This document shows, piece by piece, positions 15,495 through 25,778 of a DNA stretch of 44,005 bases. Numbering within the stretch: the stretch's first letter is position 1; every line of letters begins with the position of its first letter. Source of the DNA: Alphaproteobacteria bacterium (GTDB lineage: Bacteria > Pseudomonadota > Alphaproteobacteria > Rhodospirillales > Rhodospirillaceae); NCBI GenBank assembly GCA_030604885.1, contig JAUVUZ010000025.1, positions 1 to 44,005 of the forward strand, in the 5' to 3' direction. Position numbers and translations under genes: made by a program. The notes under the pieces were generated by a model. The model had not been told where the DNA came from. It ran no database searches and saw only the letters and a program-made list of their open reading frames with translations.

Positions 15495-16718
15495 GTGACA
15501 CATCACGATGCGCACCGCCCGCAGGCGATGCACCGGAGCCTGCGCGCGCCCGCGCTTGCGGCGATCCTCGCCGTTGCCCTGCTCGGCGGCTGCAAGGACG
15601 AAACCAAGCCCCAGCAGGCCGCGCCGCCGCCGCCCGGCGTGGGCGTGGTCACCGTCCATTCGCAGCCGGTGACCCTCACCGCCGAGCTGCCCGGCCGCAC
15701 CGCCGCGTCGCTGGTGGCCGAGGTGCGCCCGCAGGTGGACGGCATCATCCGCGAGCGCCTGTTCGCCGAGGGCGGCGAGGTCAAGGCGGGCGAGGTGCTC
15801 TACCGCATCGAATCCTCGCGCTACCAGGCCGCCTACGACGCCGCGGTGGCGGCGCAGCGCCAGGCGGAGGCGGCGGTGCCCTCGGCCGCCAACCGGGTGG
15901 AGCGCTACAAGAAGCTGGCGCAGGCCAACGCGGTGAGCCGCCAGGACCTGGAAGACGCCCAGGCGACGCTGCAGGCCAACCGCGCCGCCGTCGCCGCCGC
16001 CCGCGCCGAGGTGGAGCGCGCGCTCATCAACCTCGACTACACCGACATCACCGCGCCGATCGGCGGCCGCATCGACCGCTCGCTGGTGACCCAGGGCGCG
16101 CTCGTCACCGCCAGCCAGGCCGCCGCCCTCACCACCATTCGTCGGCTCGACCCGGTGCACGTGGACGTCACCCAGTCCAGCTCCGACCTGCTGCGCCTGC
16201 GCCAGGCGGTGGCCGAGGGGCGGATCAAGCGCGTCGGCCAGTCCATCGAGGTGCGCCTGCGCCTGGAAAACGGCGCGATCTACGCCCACCCCGGCACCCT
16301 CGCGTTCGCCGAGGCCAACGTCTCGGAGACCACCGGCACCTACATCCTGCGCGCCACCTTCCCCAATCCCGAGCGGCTGCTGCTGCCGGGCATGTACGTT
16401 CACGCCATCGTCGGCGAGGGCGTGGCGGAGCGCGGCATCCTGGTGCCGCAGCGGGGCGTCACCCGCAACCTCAAGGGCGAACCGACGGCGATGGTGGTGA
16501 AGCCCGACAACACCGTGGAAGTTCGCGTGCTCGGCATCTCCCGCAGCCTCGGCAACGACTGGCTGGTGGAAAGCGGGCTGGCGGACGGCGACCGCGTGAT
16601 CGTCTCCGGCAGCCAGAAGGCGCGCCCCGGCGCCGCCGTGACGCCCGAGCCGATGGTGGTGGACCCCGCCACCGGCGAGGCGAAAAAGGCGGATCAGCCC
16701 GCCCCGGCGAAGGGCTAG
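15495..16718 (+). CDS. RND efflux periplasmic adaptor lipoprotein (AcrA/MexA family)
   Basis: 407 aa from GTG 15495, which has GAGGA seven bases upstream; an in-frame ATG at 15528 is the alternative and also leaves a normal lipobox. The lipobox LLGGC puts the acylated cysteine at residue 33. Barrel-sandwich (lipoyl) halves around [20 protein letters not shown] and [18 protein letters not shown] flank a long alpha-helical hairpin. The AcrA-like [16 protein letters not shown] barrel and a membrane-proximal domain follow. It couples the downstream pump to the outer-membrane channel. First gene of a three-gene operon; the pump starts four bases after its stop. Confidence 0.94.
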   Translation: MTHHDAHRPQAMHRSLRAPALAAILAVALLGGCKDETKPQQAAPPPPGVGVVTVHSQPVTLTAELPGRTAASLVAEVRPQVDGIIRERLFAEGGEVKAGEVLYRIESSRYQAAYDAAVAAQRQAEAAVPSAANRVERYKKLAQANAVSRQDLEDAQATLQANRAAVAAARAEVERALINLDYTDITAPIGGRIDRSLVTQGALVTASQAAALTTIRRLDPVHVDVTQSSSDLLRLRQAVAEGRIKRVGQSIEVRLRLENGAIYAHPGTLAFAEANVSETTGTYILRATFPNPERLLLPGMYVHAIVGEGVAERGILVPQRGVTRNLKGEPTAMVVKPDNTVEVRVLGISRSLGNDWLVESGLADGDRVIVSGSQKARPGAAVTPEPMVVDPATGEAKKADQPAPAKG

Positions 16719-16722
16719 GCGG

Positions 16723-19700
16723 ATGTCGCGGTTTTTCATCGCGCGGCCGATCTTCGCCTGGGTGATCGCCATCGTGGTGATGCTGGGCGGCCTGCTCGCC
16801 CTCAACACCCTGGCGGTCTCCCAATATCCGGAAATCGCGCCGACCCAGGTGAACATCGTCGGCACCTATTCGGGCGCCGACGCGGAGACGGTCGAGAACT
16901 CGGTCACCAAGGTGATCGAGCAGGGCATGACCGGCATCGACAACCTCGATTACATGACCGCCAACTCCACCTCCACCGGTCGGGCCGAGATCACCCTCAC
17001 CTTCACCAACAAGGCCAACCCGGACGTGGCGCAGATGCAGGTGCAGAACAAGCTGCAACTCGTCACCTCGCAGCTGCCGCAGATCGTGCAGCAGAACGGC
17101 CTCACCGTGACCAAGTCGTCGTCGGGCTTCCTGATGGTGGTGGGGTTCGTCTCCACCGACGGCGCGATGAGTTCGGTGGACATCGGCGACTATATCGACA
17201 GCACCCTCAACGATACCCTGAAGCGCGTCCCCGGCGTCGGCGACACCCGCCTGTTCAGCTCCGCCTACGCCATGCGGGTGTGGCTCGACCCGGAAAGGCT
17301 TGCCAAGTACGCCCTCCAGCCCAGCGACGTCTCGAACGCCATCGCGGCGCAGAACGTGCAGGTGTCGGCGGGCCAGCTCGGCGGCCTGCCGCAGGTGCGC
17401 GGCCAGCAGCTCAACGCCACGGTGACGGCGCAAAGCCGCCTGCAAACCCCCGACCAGTTCCGCGCCATCATCCTCAAGAGCGAGACCTCGGGCGCCTCGG
17501 TGCGCGTCGGCGACGTCGCCGACGTCGAGATCGGCGCCGAGGCCTACACCACCGTCGGCTCCTACAACCGCATGCCGTCGGCGGGCCTCGCCGTCAACCT
17601 TGCCACCGGCGCCAACGCCATCGCCACCGCCGACGCGGTGCGCGCCACCGTCGAGCGCCTGCGCCCCACCTTCCCGGCGGGGCTGGACGTGGTCTACCCC
17701 TACGACACCACGCCGTTCGTCCGCCTGTCGATCCACGAGGTGGTGAAGACCCTGATCGAGGCGGTGGTGCTGGTGTTCGTCGTGATGCTGGTGTTCCTGC
17801 AGAACCTCCGCGCCACCCTGATCCCGATGGTGGCGGTGCCGGTGGTGCTGCTCGGCACCTTCGGCGTGCTGGCGTTCTTCGGCTATTCCATCAACACCCT
17901 GACGATGTTCGCGATGGTGCTGGCGATCGGCCTGTTGGTGGACGACGCCATCGTGGTGGTGGAGAACGTCGAGCGGGTGATGCGCGAGGAACACCTGCCG
18001 CCCCGCGAGGCGACGATCAAGTCGATGGACGAGATCACCGGCGCGCTGATCGGCATCGCCATCGTGCTGTCGGCGGTGTTCGTGCCGATGGCGTTCTTCG
18101 GCGGCTCGGTGGGGGTGATCTACCGCCAGTTCTCGGTCACCATCGTCACCGCGATGATCCTTTCGGTGCTGGTGGCGCTGATCCTCACCCCGGCGCTGTG
18201 CGCCACCATCCTCAAGCCCCACAAGGAGGGGCAGAACCGCGCCGCCGCGTGGTTCAACCGCAACTTCGACCGCGTCTCCCACGGCTACGCCGCCTGGTCG
18301 GGCACGATGATCCGCCGCCCGGCGATCTTCCTCGCCGGGTTCGTGGCGATCATCGGCGTGGTGGCGCTGCTGTTCGTGCGCCTGCCCACGTCGTTCCTGC
18401 CGCAGGAGGACCAGGGCATCCTCATCACCCCGGTGCAGCTGCCGGTGGGCGCCACCCGCGACCGCACCATCAAGGTGCTGGAGCAGGTGCGCGACTATTA
18501 CCTCGACGAGGAAAAGGACGCGGTGCAGGGGGCGTTCTACGTCGCCGGGTTCGGCTTCTCGGGCCAGGGGCAGAACATCGGCCTGGTGTTCGTGCCGATG
18601 AAGTCGTTCGACCAGCGCCACGACCCCAAGCTTTCGGCGCAGGCGGTGGCGGGCCGGGCGATGAAGCGGTTCGCGGGCATCCAGGACGCGATGGTGTTCG
18701 CCCTGGCGCCGCCGCCGATCCCGGGCATGGGGTCGTCCAACGGCTTCACCTACTTCCTCCAGGATCTCAACAACCAGGGCCATGGCGCGCTGATGGCGGC
18801 GCGCAACCAGATGCTCGGCGCGGCGGGCAAAAGCCCGCTGCTGGTCGCGACCCGCCCCAACGGCCTCGAGGACGAACCCCAGTATCATGTGCTGATCGAC
18901 CAGGCCAAGGCCTCGGCCCTCGGCCTGTCGCTCGCCGACGTCAACGAAACCCTGTCGATCGCCTGGGGGTCCGACTACGTGAACGACTTCATCGACCGGG
19001 GCCGCATCAAGCCGGTGTACGTGCAGGGCAAGGCCGACTTCCGCATGCAGCCGCGCGATCTCGACGTCTGGCACGTGCGCAACGCCGAGGGCGGGATGGT
19101 GCCGTTCGCGGCGTTCGCGAGCGGCGAGTGGAGCTTTGGCTCGCCGCGCCTCGAACGCTTCAACGGCCGCCCGGCGGTGGAGATCCAGGGGCAGGCGGCG
19201 CCGGGGATCAGCTCCGGCGACGCGATGAACGAGATCGACCGGATCGTCTCCGAGCTGCCGCCGGGCTTCGGCCACGAGTGGACCGGCCTTTCCTACCAGG
19301 AGCGGATGTCGGGTGCCCAGGCGGGGCCGCTCTACGCGATTTCGGTGCTGGTGGTGTTCCTCTGCCTCGCCGCGCTTTATGAGAGCTGGTCGATCCCGTT
19401 CGCGGTGATGCTGTCGGTGCCGGTCGGCATCCTCGGCGCGCTGGCGGCGGCGACCCTGTTCGGCCAGACCAACGACGTCTACTTCAAGGTCGGCCTGCTC
19501 ACCACCATCGGCCTCGCCGCCAAGAACGCGATCCTGATCGTCGAATTCGCGATCGAACGCATCGACCAGGGCATGAACCTGGTGGAGGCCACCCTCACCG
19601 CCGCGCGCCAGCGCCTGCGGCCGATCCTGATGACCTCGTTCGCCTTCATCCTCGGCGTCACGCCGCTGGCGATCGCCTCGGGCGCCGGGTCGGGGGCGCA

Positions 19701-19848
19701 GAACTCCATCGGCATCGGCGTGATGGGCGGCATGATCGCGGCCACCGTGCTCGGCGTGTTCTTCGTGCCGCTGCTGTTCGTGTGCGTGCGCCGGGTGTTC
19801 AAGGGCAAGCCGCGCCGGACCGTCGAACCCCAGGCGGAGGAGGCATGA
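16723..19848 (+). CDS. RND multidrug efflux pump, inner-membrane subunit (AcrB/MexB type)
   Basis: 1041 aa, the usual HAE1-family length. Twelve membrane segments and two large periplasmic loops. The proton-relay Asp pair is visible in the TM4 segment [17 protein letters not shown], and TM10 carries the matching Lys in [14 protein letters not shown]. The N-terminus [18 protein letters not shown] is typical. Other motifs are [15 protein letters not shown] and LPQEDQG. It exports hydrophobic or amphiphilic compounds by proton antiport. Its stop overlaps the start of the outer-membrane gene as ATGA, so all three components should be made together. Substrates cannot be predicted. Confidence 0.96.
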   Translation: MSRFFIARPIFAWVIAIVVMLGGLLALNTLAVSQYPEIAPTQVNIVGTYSGADAETVENSVTKVIEQGMTGIDNLDYMTANSTSTGRAEITLTFTNKANPDVAQMQVQNKLQLVTSQLPQIVQQNGLTVTKSSSGFLMVVGFVSTDGAMSSVDIGDYIDSTLNDTLKRVPGVGDTRLFSSAYAMRVWLDPERLAKYALQPSDVSNAIAAQNVQVSAGQLGGLPQVRGQQLNATVTAQSRLQTPDQFRAIILKSETSGASVRVGDVADVEIGAEAYTTVGSYNRMPSAGLAVNLATGANAIATADAVRATVERLRPTFPAGLDVVYPYDTTPFVRLSIHEVVKTLIEAVVLVFVVMLVFLQNLRATLIPMVAVPVVLLGTFGVLAFFGYSINTLTMFAMVLAIGLLVDDAIVVVENVERVMREEHLPPREATIKSMDEITGALIGIAIVLSAVFVPMAFFGGSVGVIYRQFSVTIVTAMILSVLVALILTPALCATILKPHKEGQNRAAAWFNRNFDRVSHGYAAWSGTMIRRPAIFLAGFVAIIGVVALLFVRLPTSFLPQEDQGILITPVQLPVGATRDRTIKVLEQVRDYYLDEEKDAVQGAFYVAGFGFSGQGQNIGLVFVPMKSFDQRHDPKLSAQAVAGRAMKRFAGIQDAMVFALAPPPIPGMGSSNGFTYFLQDLNNQGHGALMAARNQMLGAAGKSPLLVATRPNGLEDEPQYHVLIDQAKASALGLSLADVNETLSIAWGSDYVNDFIDRGRIKPVYVQGKADFRMQPRDLDVWHVRNAEGGMVPFAAFASGEWSFGSPRLERFNGRPAVEIQGQAAPGISSGDAMNEIDRIVSELPPGFGHEWTGLSYQERMSGAQAGPLYAISVLVVFLCLAALYESWSIPFAVMLSVPVGILGALAAATLFGQTNDVYFKVGLLTTIGLAAKNAILIVEFAIERIDQGMNLVEATLTAARQRLRPILMTSFAFILGVTPLAIASGAGSGAQNSIGIGVMGGMIAATVLGVFFVPLLFVCVRRVFKGKPRRTVEPQAEEA

Positions 19849-21305
19849 TGCGCCGCGCCGTTCCGTTGCGTTGCCTGCCCCTCGCGCTGGCGCTGTTGGG
19901 GGGCTGCGCCGTCGGCCCCGATTACGCCGCCGCGCCGCCGACCCGGGCGCCCGCCGCCTGGAGCACGCCCGAGACCGCCGCGACCAAGGCGCCGCGCCTC
20001 GCCGAGTGGTGGACGCTCTTAGGGGATTCCACCCTCGACGCGCTGATCGCCGAGGCGGTCTCCGGCAACCTCGACGTCGCCGCCGCCCAGGCGCGGCTGC
20101 GCGCCGCCCGCGCCAGCTACGTGCAGGCGGGCGGCGCCCTGTGGCCGAGCCTGGAGGCGGGCACCGGCGTCACCCGCTCGCGCACCGCCCCGGCGCAGGC
20201 CGCCGGGCGCAGCGCCACCGGCAACCTCTACCGCGCCGGGTTCGACGCGAGCTGGGAGATCGACCTGTTCGGCGGCAGCGCCCGCGCCCTCGAGGCGGCG
20301 GGCTACGGCGTCGACGCGGCGGAGGCGGACCTGCGCGCCACCCTCCTCACCCTGATCGGCGACGTCGCCACCAACTCCGTCGACGCGCGCGGCTACGCCC
20401 TGCGCATCGCGCTCGCCCGCCGCATCGCCCAGTCGCAGCGGGAAACCGCCGATCTCACCCGCGCCCGCGCGGGCGTCGGCTCCGCCTCGGCCCTCGACGC
20501 CTCCCGCGCCGACGCCCAGGTGGCCGCCACCGAGGCGGAAATCCCGGTGCTCGAAGCCGCCCGCGCGGGCGCGGTGCATCGCCTCGGCATTCTCCTCGGG
20601 CGCGAGCCGGGCGCCCTCGGCCCCCGCCTCGCGGGCGAGGCGGCGCTGCCGACGCTCTCCGCCGACCCGCCGCGCGCCGCGCCCGCCGAGGTGCTCGCCA
20701 ACCGGCCCGACGTCGCCTCCGCCGAGCGCGCGCTGGCGCAGGCCACCGCCCGCGTCGGCGTCGCCGCCGCCGCCCGCTATCCGCGCATCTCGCTCACCGG
20801 CAGCGTCGCCACCTACGCCACCGAGTTCGGCGACCTCGGCCGCAATTCGTCGATCGGCTGGTCGTTCGGGCCGTCGCTCACCGTGCCGATCTTCCAGGGC
20901 GGCGCGCTCCAGGCGGCGCAGCGCCTCGCCGAGGCGGAGCGCGACCAGGCGTTCGTCGCCTTCCGCGCCGCGGTGCTGACCGCCCTCGAGGACGTGGAGA
21001 ACGCCTCGGTGGCGCTCAACCAGGAGCGCATCCGCCGCGCCCGCCTCGCCGAGCAGGTGGGCCACGCCCGCGACGCCGCGCGCCTCGCCCGGCTGCTCTA
21101 CGACAACGGCGCCTCCGCCTTCCTCGACGTGCTCGACGCCGAGCGCACCCTGTTCGCCGCCGAGCAGTCGCTGCTGGCGTCGGACGTGGCGGTGGCGAGC
21201 GACTACGTGGCGCTCGCCAAGGCCCTGGGCGGCGGGTGGGAACAGCCGGTGGGAGCGGGCGAGCCGCTGGTCCAGGACGGCTACACCGGCCCGCGCCTAC
21301 GCTGA
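19845..21305 (+). CDS. Outer-membrane efflux channel lipoprotein (OprM/NodT family)
   Basis: 486 aa. The signal peptide ends in the lipobox LLGGC, followed by [11 protein letters not shown], the classic NodT start. Two OEP repeats have the long coiled-coil helices that form the periplasmic tunnel ([29 protein letters not shown] and the later [25 protein letters not shown]), with beta-strand segments between. ATG 19845 overlaps the pump stop; ATG 19848 is an alternative, and GGAGGAGG lies just upstream. The 3' end overlaps the convergent IclR gene by nine bases. Confidence 0.94.
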   Translation: MMRRAVPLRCLPLALALLGGCAVGPDYAAAPPTRAPAAWSTPETAATKAPRLAEWWTLLGDSTLDALIAEAVSGNLDVAAAQARLRAARASYVQAGGALWPSLEAGTGVTRSRTAPAQAAGRSATGNLYRAGFDASWEIDLFGGSARALEAAGYGVDAAEADLRATLLTLIGDVATNSVDARGYALRIALARRIAQSQRETADLTRARAGVGSASALDASRADAQVAATEAEIPVLEAARAGAVHRLGILLGREPGALGPRLAGEAALPTLSADPPRAAPAEVLANRPDVASAERALAQATARVGVAAAARYPRISLTGSVATYATEFGDLGRNSSIGWSFGPSLTVPIFQGGALQAAQRLAEAERDQAFVAFRAAVLTALEDVENASVALNQERIRRARLAEQVGHARDAARLARLLYDNGASAFLDVLDAERTLFAAEQSLLASDVAVASDYVALAKALGGGWEQPVGAGEPLVQDGYTGPRLR

Positions 21306-22109
21306 ACGGGCCGCCCGCGCGGGGCCGCTGAACACCGGGTCGAGCGGGTTGATCTGCTTTTCGATGATCTGCGCCTCGGCGCGCATCGCCACGATCATGC
21401 GGTTGCGCCGCTCGGCGACGAACCGGCCGATCAGGATCGAGCACGACAGCGCGCCGACGACGCGGTGGCGGCTGTCGAACACCGGCAGGCCGAGGCCGGT
21501 GTGGTCGGGGATGCGGTTGGAGCAGATCCCCTGGGTGTAGCCGCGGCCGCGGGTGTCCAGCACCTCGCGCACCAGCTTTTCGATGTCGATGCCGTAGGCC
21601 CCGGCGAGAATCTCGCGGTTGTGGGCGATGATCTCGTCGCGCTCGCCGTCGGGCAGGTGGGCGAGCACCGCGATCGTCCCCTGGCCGACCCCGAGCGGCA
21701 CCCGTCCGCCGACGCCGCGGGCATAGCTGGTGGCCGGGTAGTTGCCCTCGCGGTAGTCGAGGCAGACGTTCTCGTAGCCGTCGTGGGCGAACAGGAAGAA
21801 GGTGTCGCCGAACTCGGAGGCGAGCCGCAGCAGCGACGGCCGCGCGATTTCGGCGAGAGTCGAGGTGGCGCTCGCCTGACCGCCGAGGGAGAGGAAACGG
21901 TAGCCGATCAGCAGCCGTCGCCCCTCCGGCGAGGTGCGGATCAGGCCATGGCTGCGCAAGGAGTCCACCAGGCGGTAGGCGGTGGCGCGCTTCAGTCCGA
22001 GGGTCTCGATCACGTCCTTGAGACGGCACCCCTCGGCCCCGGCGGCGGCCACCACCTCGAGGATCGCCACCACCCGGTCCACCACCTGCGTCGACGAGTT
22101 CTTGTCCAT
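21297..22109 (-). CDS. IclR-family transcriptional regulator
   Basis: 270 aa. A winged helix-turn-helix in residues ~8-70 (VVDRVVAILEVVAAAGAEGCRLKDVIETLGLKRATAYRLVDSL) and a C-terminal effector-binding GAF-like domain (residues ~85-255). The GVGQGTIAVLAHLPDGE and GLGLPVFDSRHRVVGALS segments are typical. The start at 22109 has GAGGGGAG upstream; longer frames are antisense to the aldehyde dehydrogenase. It is divergent from that gene and is the natural candidate to control the whole 21.3-32.9 kb catabolic block. A motif in the intergenic region recurs upstream of the nine-gene operon. Confidence 0.92.
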   Translation of the reverse strand: MDKNSSTQVVDRVVAILEVVAAAGAEGCRLKDVIETLGLKRATAYRLVDSLRSHGLIRTSPEGRRLLIGYRFLSLGGQASATSTLAEIARPSLLRLASEFGDTFFLFAHDGYENVCLDYREGNYPATSYARGVGGRVPLGVGQGTIAVLAHLPDGERDEIIAHNREILAGAYGIDIEKLVREVLDTRGRGYTQGICSNRIPDHTGLGLPVFDSRHRVVGALSCSILIGRFVAERRNRMIVAMRAEAQIIEKQINPLDPVFSGPARAARSA

Positions 22110-22133
22110 CGGCTCCCCTCTTCGTCCGTATCG

Positions 22134-22145
22134 TGAGACAAACGG
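22134..22145 (+). promoter_or_regulatory. Shared motif, copy 1 (IclR/aldehyde dehydrogenase intergenic)
   Basis: TGAGACAAACGG, followed by cGGATAATG. It differs at two positions from the motif at 32948-32959 upstream of the SDR. Lies 24 bases from the IclR ATG and ~108 bases from the dehydrogenase ATG. A candidate IclR operator; inference. Confidence 0.45.
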
Positions 22146-22253
22146 CGGATAATGTCCATATGTCGGGAAAATCCGCCCGGTGCGGTTGTCGGCGGCGGGC
22201 GGGCGGGGCACCCTTTCGGCCATCGTCCCACCCGTGTCCAGGAGATCCCCGCG

Positions 22254-23798
22254 ATGACCCTCTTCCTTGCCGCTCCGGGCGCGCTCGCCGCCGAAACCGC
22301 GCGCCTGCTCGCCACCCTCGGGGTGCCGCGCGCGGCGTCGGCGGGCGGCGATCTCGCGGTATGCACGCCGATCACCGGCGAAATCGTCGCCGAGGTCGCC
22401 ACCGCCTCCGCCGCCGAGGCCGAGGCGGCGCTCGCCCGCGCCGAAGCCGCCTTTCGCGCGTGGCGCATGGTTCCGGCGCCGAAGCGCGGCGAACTGGTGC
22501 GCCTGTTCGGCGAGGAATTGCGTGCCGCCAAGGCCGATCTCGGCCGCCTGGTTTCGCTCGAGGTCGGCAAGATCGCGTCCGAGGGCGCGGGCGAGGTGCA
22601 GGAGATGATCGACATCTGCGACTTCGCCGTCGGCCTGTCGCGCCAGCTCCACGGCCTCACCATCGCCACCGAGCGCGCCGACCATCGGATGATGGAAACC
22701 TGGCACCCGATCGGCCCGGTGGGGGTGATCTCCGCCTTCAATTTCCCGGTCGCGGTGTGGGCGTGGAACGCCTGCCTCGCCTTCGTCTGCGGCAACCCGG
22801 TGGTGTGGAAGCCCTCGGAAAAGACGCCCCTCACCGCGCTTGCCGCCCAGGCGCTGCTGCTGCGCGCGGCGCGCCGCTTCGTCGCCGCGGGCAACCCCTT
22901 CCCCGAGGGGCTGAGCACGGTGCTGATCGGCGGCCGCGAACTCGGCGAAACCCTGGTCGACGACCGCCGCGTGCCGGTGGTTTCGGCCACCGGCTCCACC
23001 GCCATGGGGCGCGCCGTGGGCCAGCGGCTCGCGGCCCGTTTCGCCCGCCCGATCCTCGAACTCGGCGGCAACAACGCGGCGATCGTCTGCCCTTCCGCCG
23101 ATCTCGACCTCACCCTGCGCGCCGTCGCGTTCGCCGCCATGGGCACCGCCGGGCAGCGCTGCACCAGCCTGCGCCGCCTGTTCGTCCACGCGGCGGTCTA
23201 CGACGCCCTGGTCCCGCGCCTCAAGGCGGCCTATGCCTCGGTGCCGGTCGGCAACCCGCTGGCGGAAGGCACCCTGATCGGCCCGCTGATCGACCGCGCC
23301 GCCCTGGAGGCGATGCGAACCGCCCTCAAGGCCGCCACCGATCTCGGCGGCGTCGTCGCGGGCGGCGAACGGATCGGCGCGGCCGAGGCCGCCTGCTACG
23401 TGCGCCCGGCCCTCGTCGAAATGCCGTCCCAGAGCGGGCCGATGACCGAGGAAACCTTCGCCCCGATCCTCTACGTCGTCCGTTTTTCCGATTTCGAGGA
23501 GGCGCTCGCCCTCCAGAACGCCGTGCCCCAGGGCCTGTCCTCCTCGATCTTCACCAACGATCTGCGCGAGGCGGAAATCTTCCTCTCCGCCCGCGGCTCG
23601 GACTGCGGCATCGCCAACGTCAACATCGGTCCCTCGGGCGCGGAAATCGGCGGTGCCTTCGGCGGCGAAAAGGAAACCGGCGGCGGCCGCGAATCCGGCT
23701 CCGACGCCTGGAAGGCCTACATGCGCCGCGCCACCAACACGGTGAACTACGGCAGAACCCTGCCGCTCGCCCAGGGCGTCACCTTCGACGTGGGGTGA
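22254..23798 (+). CDS. Aldehyde dehydrogenase, ALDH7 (antiquitin/AmaB) family
   Basis: 514 aa. The catalytic Cys303 (GQRCTSLRR), general-base Glu269 (LELGGNNA), Asn163 (AFNFPVAVWAWN) and Lys186 (WKPSEKTPL) are all present. The AFNFPVAVWAWNACLAFVCGNPVVWKPSEK stretch and late FAPILYV region place it in ALDH7, whose members oxidise 2-aminoadipate 6-semialdehyde (lysine and pipecolate breakdown) or betaine aldehyde. ATG 22254 has AGGAG eight bases upstream. It faces the nine-gene import/oxidation operon tail to tail, so it may oxidise an aldehyde formed by that system. The substrate in this organism is an inference from family only. Confidence 0.92.
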   Translation: MTLFLAAPGALAAETARLLATLGVPRAASAGGDLAVCTPITGEIVAEVATASAAEAEAALARAEAAFRAWRMVPAPKRGELVRLFGEELRAAKADLGRLVSLEVGKIASEGAGEVQEMIDICDFAVGLSRQLHGLTIATERADHRMMETWHPIGPVGVISAFNFPVAVWAWNACLAFVCGNPVVWKPSEKTPLTALAAQALLLRAARRFVAAGNPFPEGLSTVLIGGRELGETLVDDRRVPVVSATGSTAMGRAVGQRLAARFARPILELGGNNAAIVCPSADLDLTLRAVAFAAMGTAGQRCTSLRRLFVHAAVYDALVPRLKAAYASVPVGNPLAEGTLIGPLIDRAALEAMRTALKAATDLGGVVAGGERIGAAEAACYVRPALVEMPSQSGPMTEETFAPILYVVRFSDFEEALALQNAVPQGLSSSIFTNDLREAEIFLSARGSDCGIANVNIGPSGAEIGGAFGGEKETGGGRESGSDAWKAYMRRATNTVNYGRTLPLAQGVTFDVG

Positions 23799-23811
23799 GG
23801 AGCGCTCCTCA
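23796..23811. other. Perfect 16-bp palindrome spanning two convergent stop codons
   Basis: TGAGGAGCGCTCCTCA. The first three bases are the aldehyde dehydrogenase stop; the last three are the oppF stop on the other strand. It can fold as a 6-bp stem with loop GCGC on either transcript but has no T-run, so terminator activity is doubtful. Confidence 0.6.
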
Positions 23812-24780
23812 GCCGTAGAGATGACACGCCACCTGTCGGCCGTCGCCCATGTCGGTGACGGCCGGACGGGCGTGTCGGCACGCCGCCGTGGCGAGCGGGC
23901 AGCGGGGGTGGAAGTGGCAGCCGGAGGGCGGCGCGAGCGGCGAGGGAACCTCGCCGGTGACCTGCACGGTTTTGCGCGCGGCCGCCGGGTCCGGCACCGG
24001 CGAGGCGGCGCGGAGCATGCGGGTGTAGGGGTGGAGCGGGTCGTCGAGGAGGGCGCGCACCGGCCCGGTTTCGACGATCCGGCCGAGATACATCACCGCC
24101 GCGCGCTGGCAGAAATACCGCACCACGCCGAGATCGTGGGTGATGAACAGATAGGAGAGGCTGCGCTCGGCCTTGAGGCGGCCGAGGAGTTCGAGGATCT
24201 GCGCCTGGATCGAGACGTCGAGCGCCGACACCGCTTCGTCGGCGACGATCAGGTCCGGCCCCACCGAGAGGGCGCGGGCGATGCCGAGGCGCTGGCGCTG
24301 GCCGCCCGAGAACTCGTGGGGGAAGCGCCCGGCGGCGGCGGGCGGCAGGCCGACCTCGGCGAGCAGGGTGGCGATGCGGTCGGGGAACTCGGCGCGCGGG
24401 CAGACCTTGTGGACCGTCAGCACCTCGGCGAGCATGTCGGCGACCTTCTGGCGCGGGTTGAGCGAGGAATAGGGGTCCTGGAAGACGATCTGCAGCCGTT
24501 TGCGCAAGGCGCGCATGCGGCGCGGGATCGCGGCGGTGAGGTTTTCGCCGTCGAACCACACCTCGCCCGCGTCGGGTTCGATCAGACGCAGGAAGGCGCG
24601 CCCGGCGGTGGACTTGCCGCAGCCGGATTCGCCGACCAGGCCGAGGGTTTCGCCCTCGGCGATTTCGAGGGAAACGTCGTCGAGGGCGTGGACCTTGCCC
24701 GGCGGCGCGCCGAGGCGGCGCGGCACGTCGAAGCTTTTCGAGACGTTGAAGACCTGGAGCAGCGGCGCGGCCTGGGTCAT
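23809..24780 (-). CDS. oppF: Peptide/opine-type ABC importer ATP-binding protein (OppF/DppF)
   Basis: 323 aa. Walker [10 protein letters not shown] at 50-58, Q-loop in FQDPYSSLNP, signature FSGGQRQRLGIARAL, Walker B LIVADEAVSALD and the switch His in FITHDLGVV. The C-terminal oligopeptide-transporter extension has HPYTRMLRA and a cysteine-rich GCHFHPRCPLATAAC, known as an iron-sulfur site in DppD/F-type proteins. Last gene of the nine-gene operon; its start overlaps the oppD stop (ATGA). It powers uptake with OppD. Confidence 0.94.
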   Translation of the reverse strand: MTQAAPLLQVFNVSKSFDVPRRLGAPPGKVHALDDVSLEIAEGETLGLVGESGCGKSTAGRAFLRLIEPDAGEVWFDGENLTAAIPRRMRALRKRLQIVFQDPYSSLNPRQKVADMLAEVLTVHKVCPRAEFPDRIATLLAEVGLPPAAAGRFPHEFSGGQRQRLGIARALSVGPDLIVADEAVSALDVSIQAQILELLGRLKAERSLSYLFITHDLGVVRYFCQRAAVMYLGRIVETGPVRALLDDPLHPYTRMLRAASPVPDPAAARKTVQVTGEVPSPLAPPSGCHFHPRCPLATAACRHARPAVTDMGDGRQVACHLYG

Positions 24781-25778
24781 CGGGCGGCCTCCGCGTCGAG
24801 GGTTTCGGAATGGTGGAGATAGCAGGCCACCGCGTGGCCCGAACCCGGGGCCCCGGCGAGGCGCGGCGTGGGGCCGGTGCAGCGGGGCATTCGCGCCGGG
24901 CAGCGCGGCGCGAAGCGGCAACCCTCGCCGAACGCGGTGATCGGCGGCACCTGGCCGGGAATCGGCTGCAACCCCTCGGCGTTTTCGTCGACCCGCGGAA
25001 TCGCGCGGAACAGCGCCTGGGTGTAGGGGTGCTTGGGCGCGGCGAACAGCTCTTCCACCGGCGCCATCTCGACGATCTCGCCCGCGTACATCACCGCCAC
25101 GGCGTCGGCGATCGCGGCGACGACGCCGAGGGAGTGGGTGATGAACACCATCGACATCCTGAAGTTGGCGCAGAGGTCGCGCAGCTCGGCGAGGATCTGC
25201 GCCTGGATGGTGACGTCGAGCGCGGTGGTGGGTTCGTCGGCCAGCAGCACCTTGGGCTTGCAGGCCATCGCCATGGCGATGACGATGCGTTGCCGCATGC
25301 CGCCCGAGAACTGGTGCGGATAGTCGCGGTAACGCTGTGCGGCGGCGGGGATGCGCACCCGGTCCATGAACGCGATCGCCTCGGCCTTGGCCTCCGCCCG
25401 CGCGCACTTGCGGTGCACCAGGATCGCCTCGGCGATCTGCTCGCCCACCGGCATCACCGGGTTCAGCGCGGTCATCGGTTCCTGGAAGATCATCGCGATC
25501 TCGCTGCCGCGAATCCCTTCCATCTCCGGCTCGGCGAGGCCGACGAGTTCGCGGCCCCGGTAGCGGATCGAGCCTTCGACGCGCGCCACCCCGTGCGGCA
25601 GCAGGCCGAGGATCGCCTGGCAGGTGATGCTCTTGCCGCAGCCGCTTTCGCCGACCAGGGCGAGGGTCTGGTTCTCGAACAGGTCGAAGGCGACGTTGCG
25701 GGTGGCGGCGCGCCACGCGCCGCCGATGCGGAACTGGGTGGACAGCCCGCGCACCGCGAGCACCGGGGCGTCGGTCAT
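24777..25778 (-). CDS. oppD: Peptide/opine-type ABC importer ATP-binding protein (OppD/DppD)
   Basis: 333 aa. Walker [11 protein letters not shown]-loop [11 protein letters not shown], signature [15 protein letters not shown], Walker [13 protein letters not shown] and switch His [11 protein letters not shown]-terminal extension with [13 protein letters not shown] and the cysteine cluster [14 protein letters not shown] is typical of DppD. The last Walker A residue is Ile where OppD proteins often have Val, an accepted variation. ATGA overlaps on both sides with oppC and oppF show translational coupling. Confidence 0.94.
   Translation of the reverse strand: MTDAPVLAVRGLSTQFRIGGAWRAATRNVAFDLFENQTLALVGESGCGKSITCQAILGLLPHGVARVEGSIRYRGRELVGLAEPEMEGIRGSEIAMIFQEPMTALNPVMPVGEQIAEAILVHRKCARAEAKAEAIAFMDRVRIPAAAQRYRDYPHQFSGGMRQRIVIAMAMACKPKVLLADEPTTALDVTIQAQILAELRDLCANFRMSMVFITHSLGVVAAIADAVAVMYAGEIVEMAPVEELFAAPKHPYTQALFRAIPRVDENAEGLQPIPGQVPPITAFGEGCRFAPRCPARMPRCTGPTPRLAGAPGSGHAVACYLHHSETLDAEAAR

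Noticed and set aside
16471..19275. A 934-codon minus-strand open frame opposite the first RND pump
   Set aside because: A composition-driven shadow frame in GC-rich DNA, rich in His, Arg and Ala repeats, with no recognisable domain. The plus strand encodes an intact RND protein.
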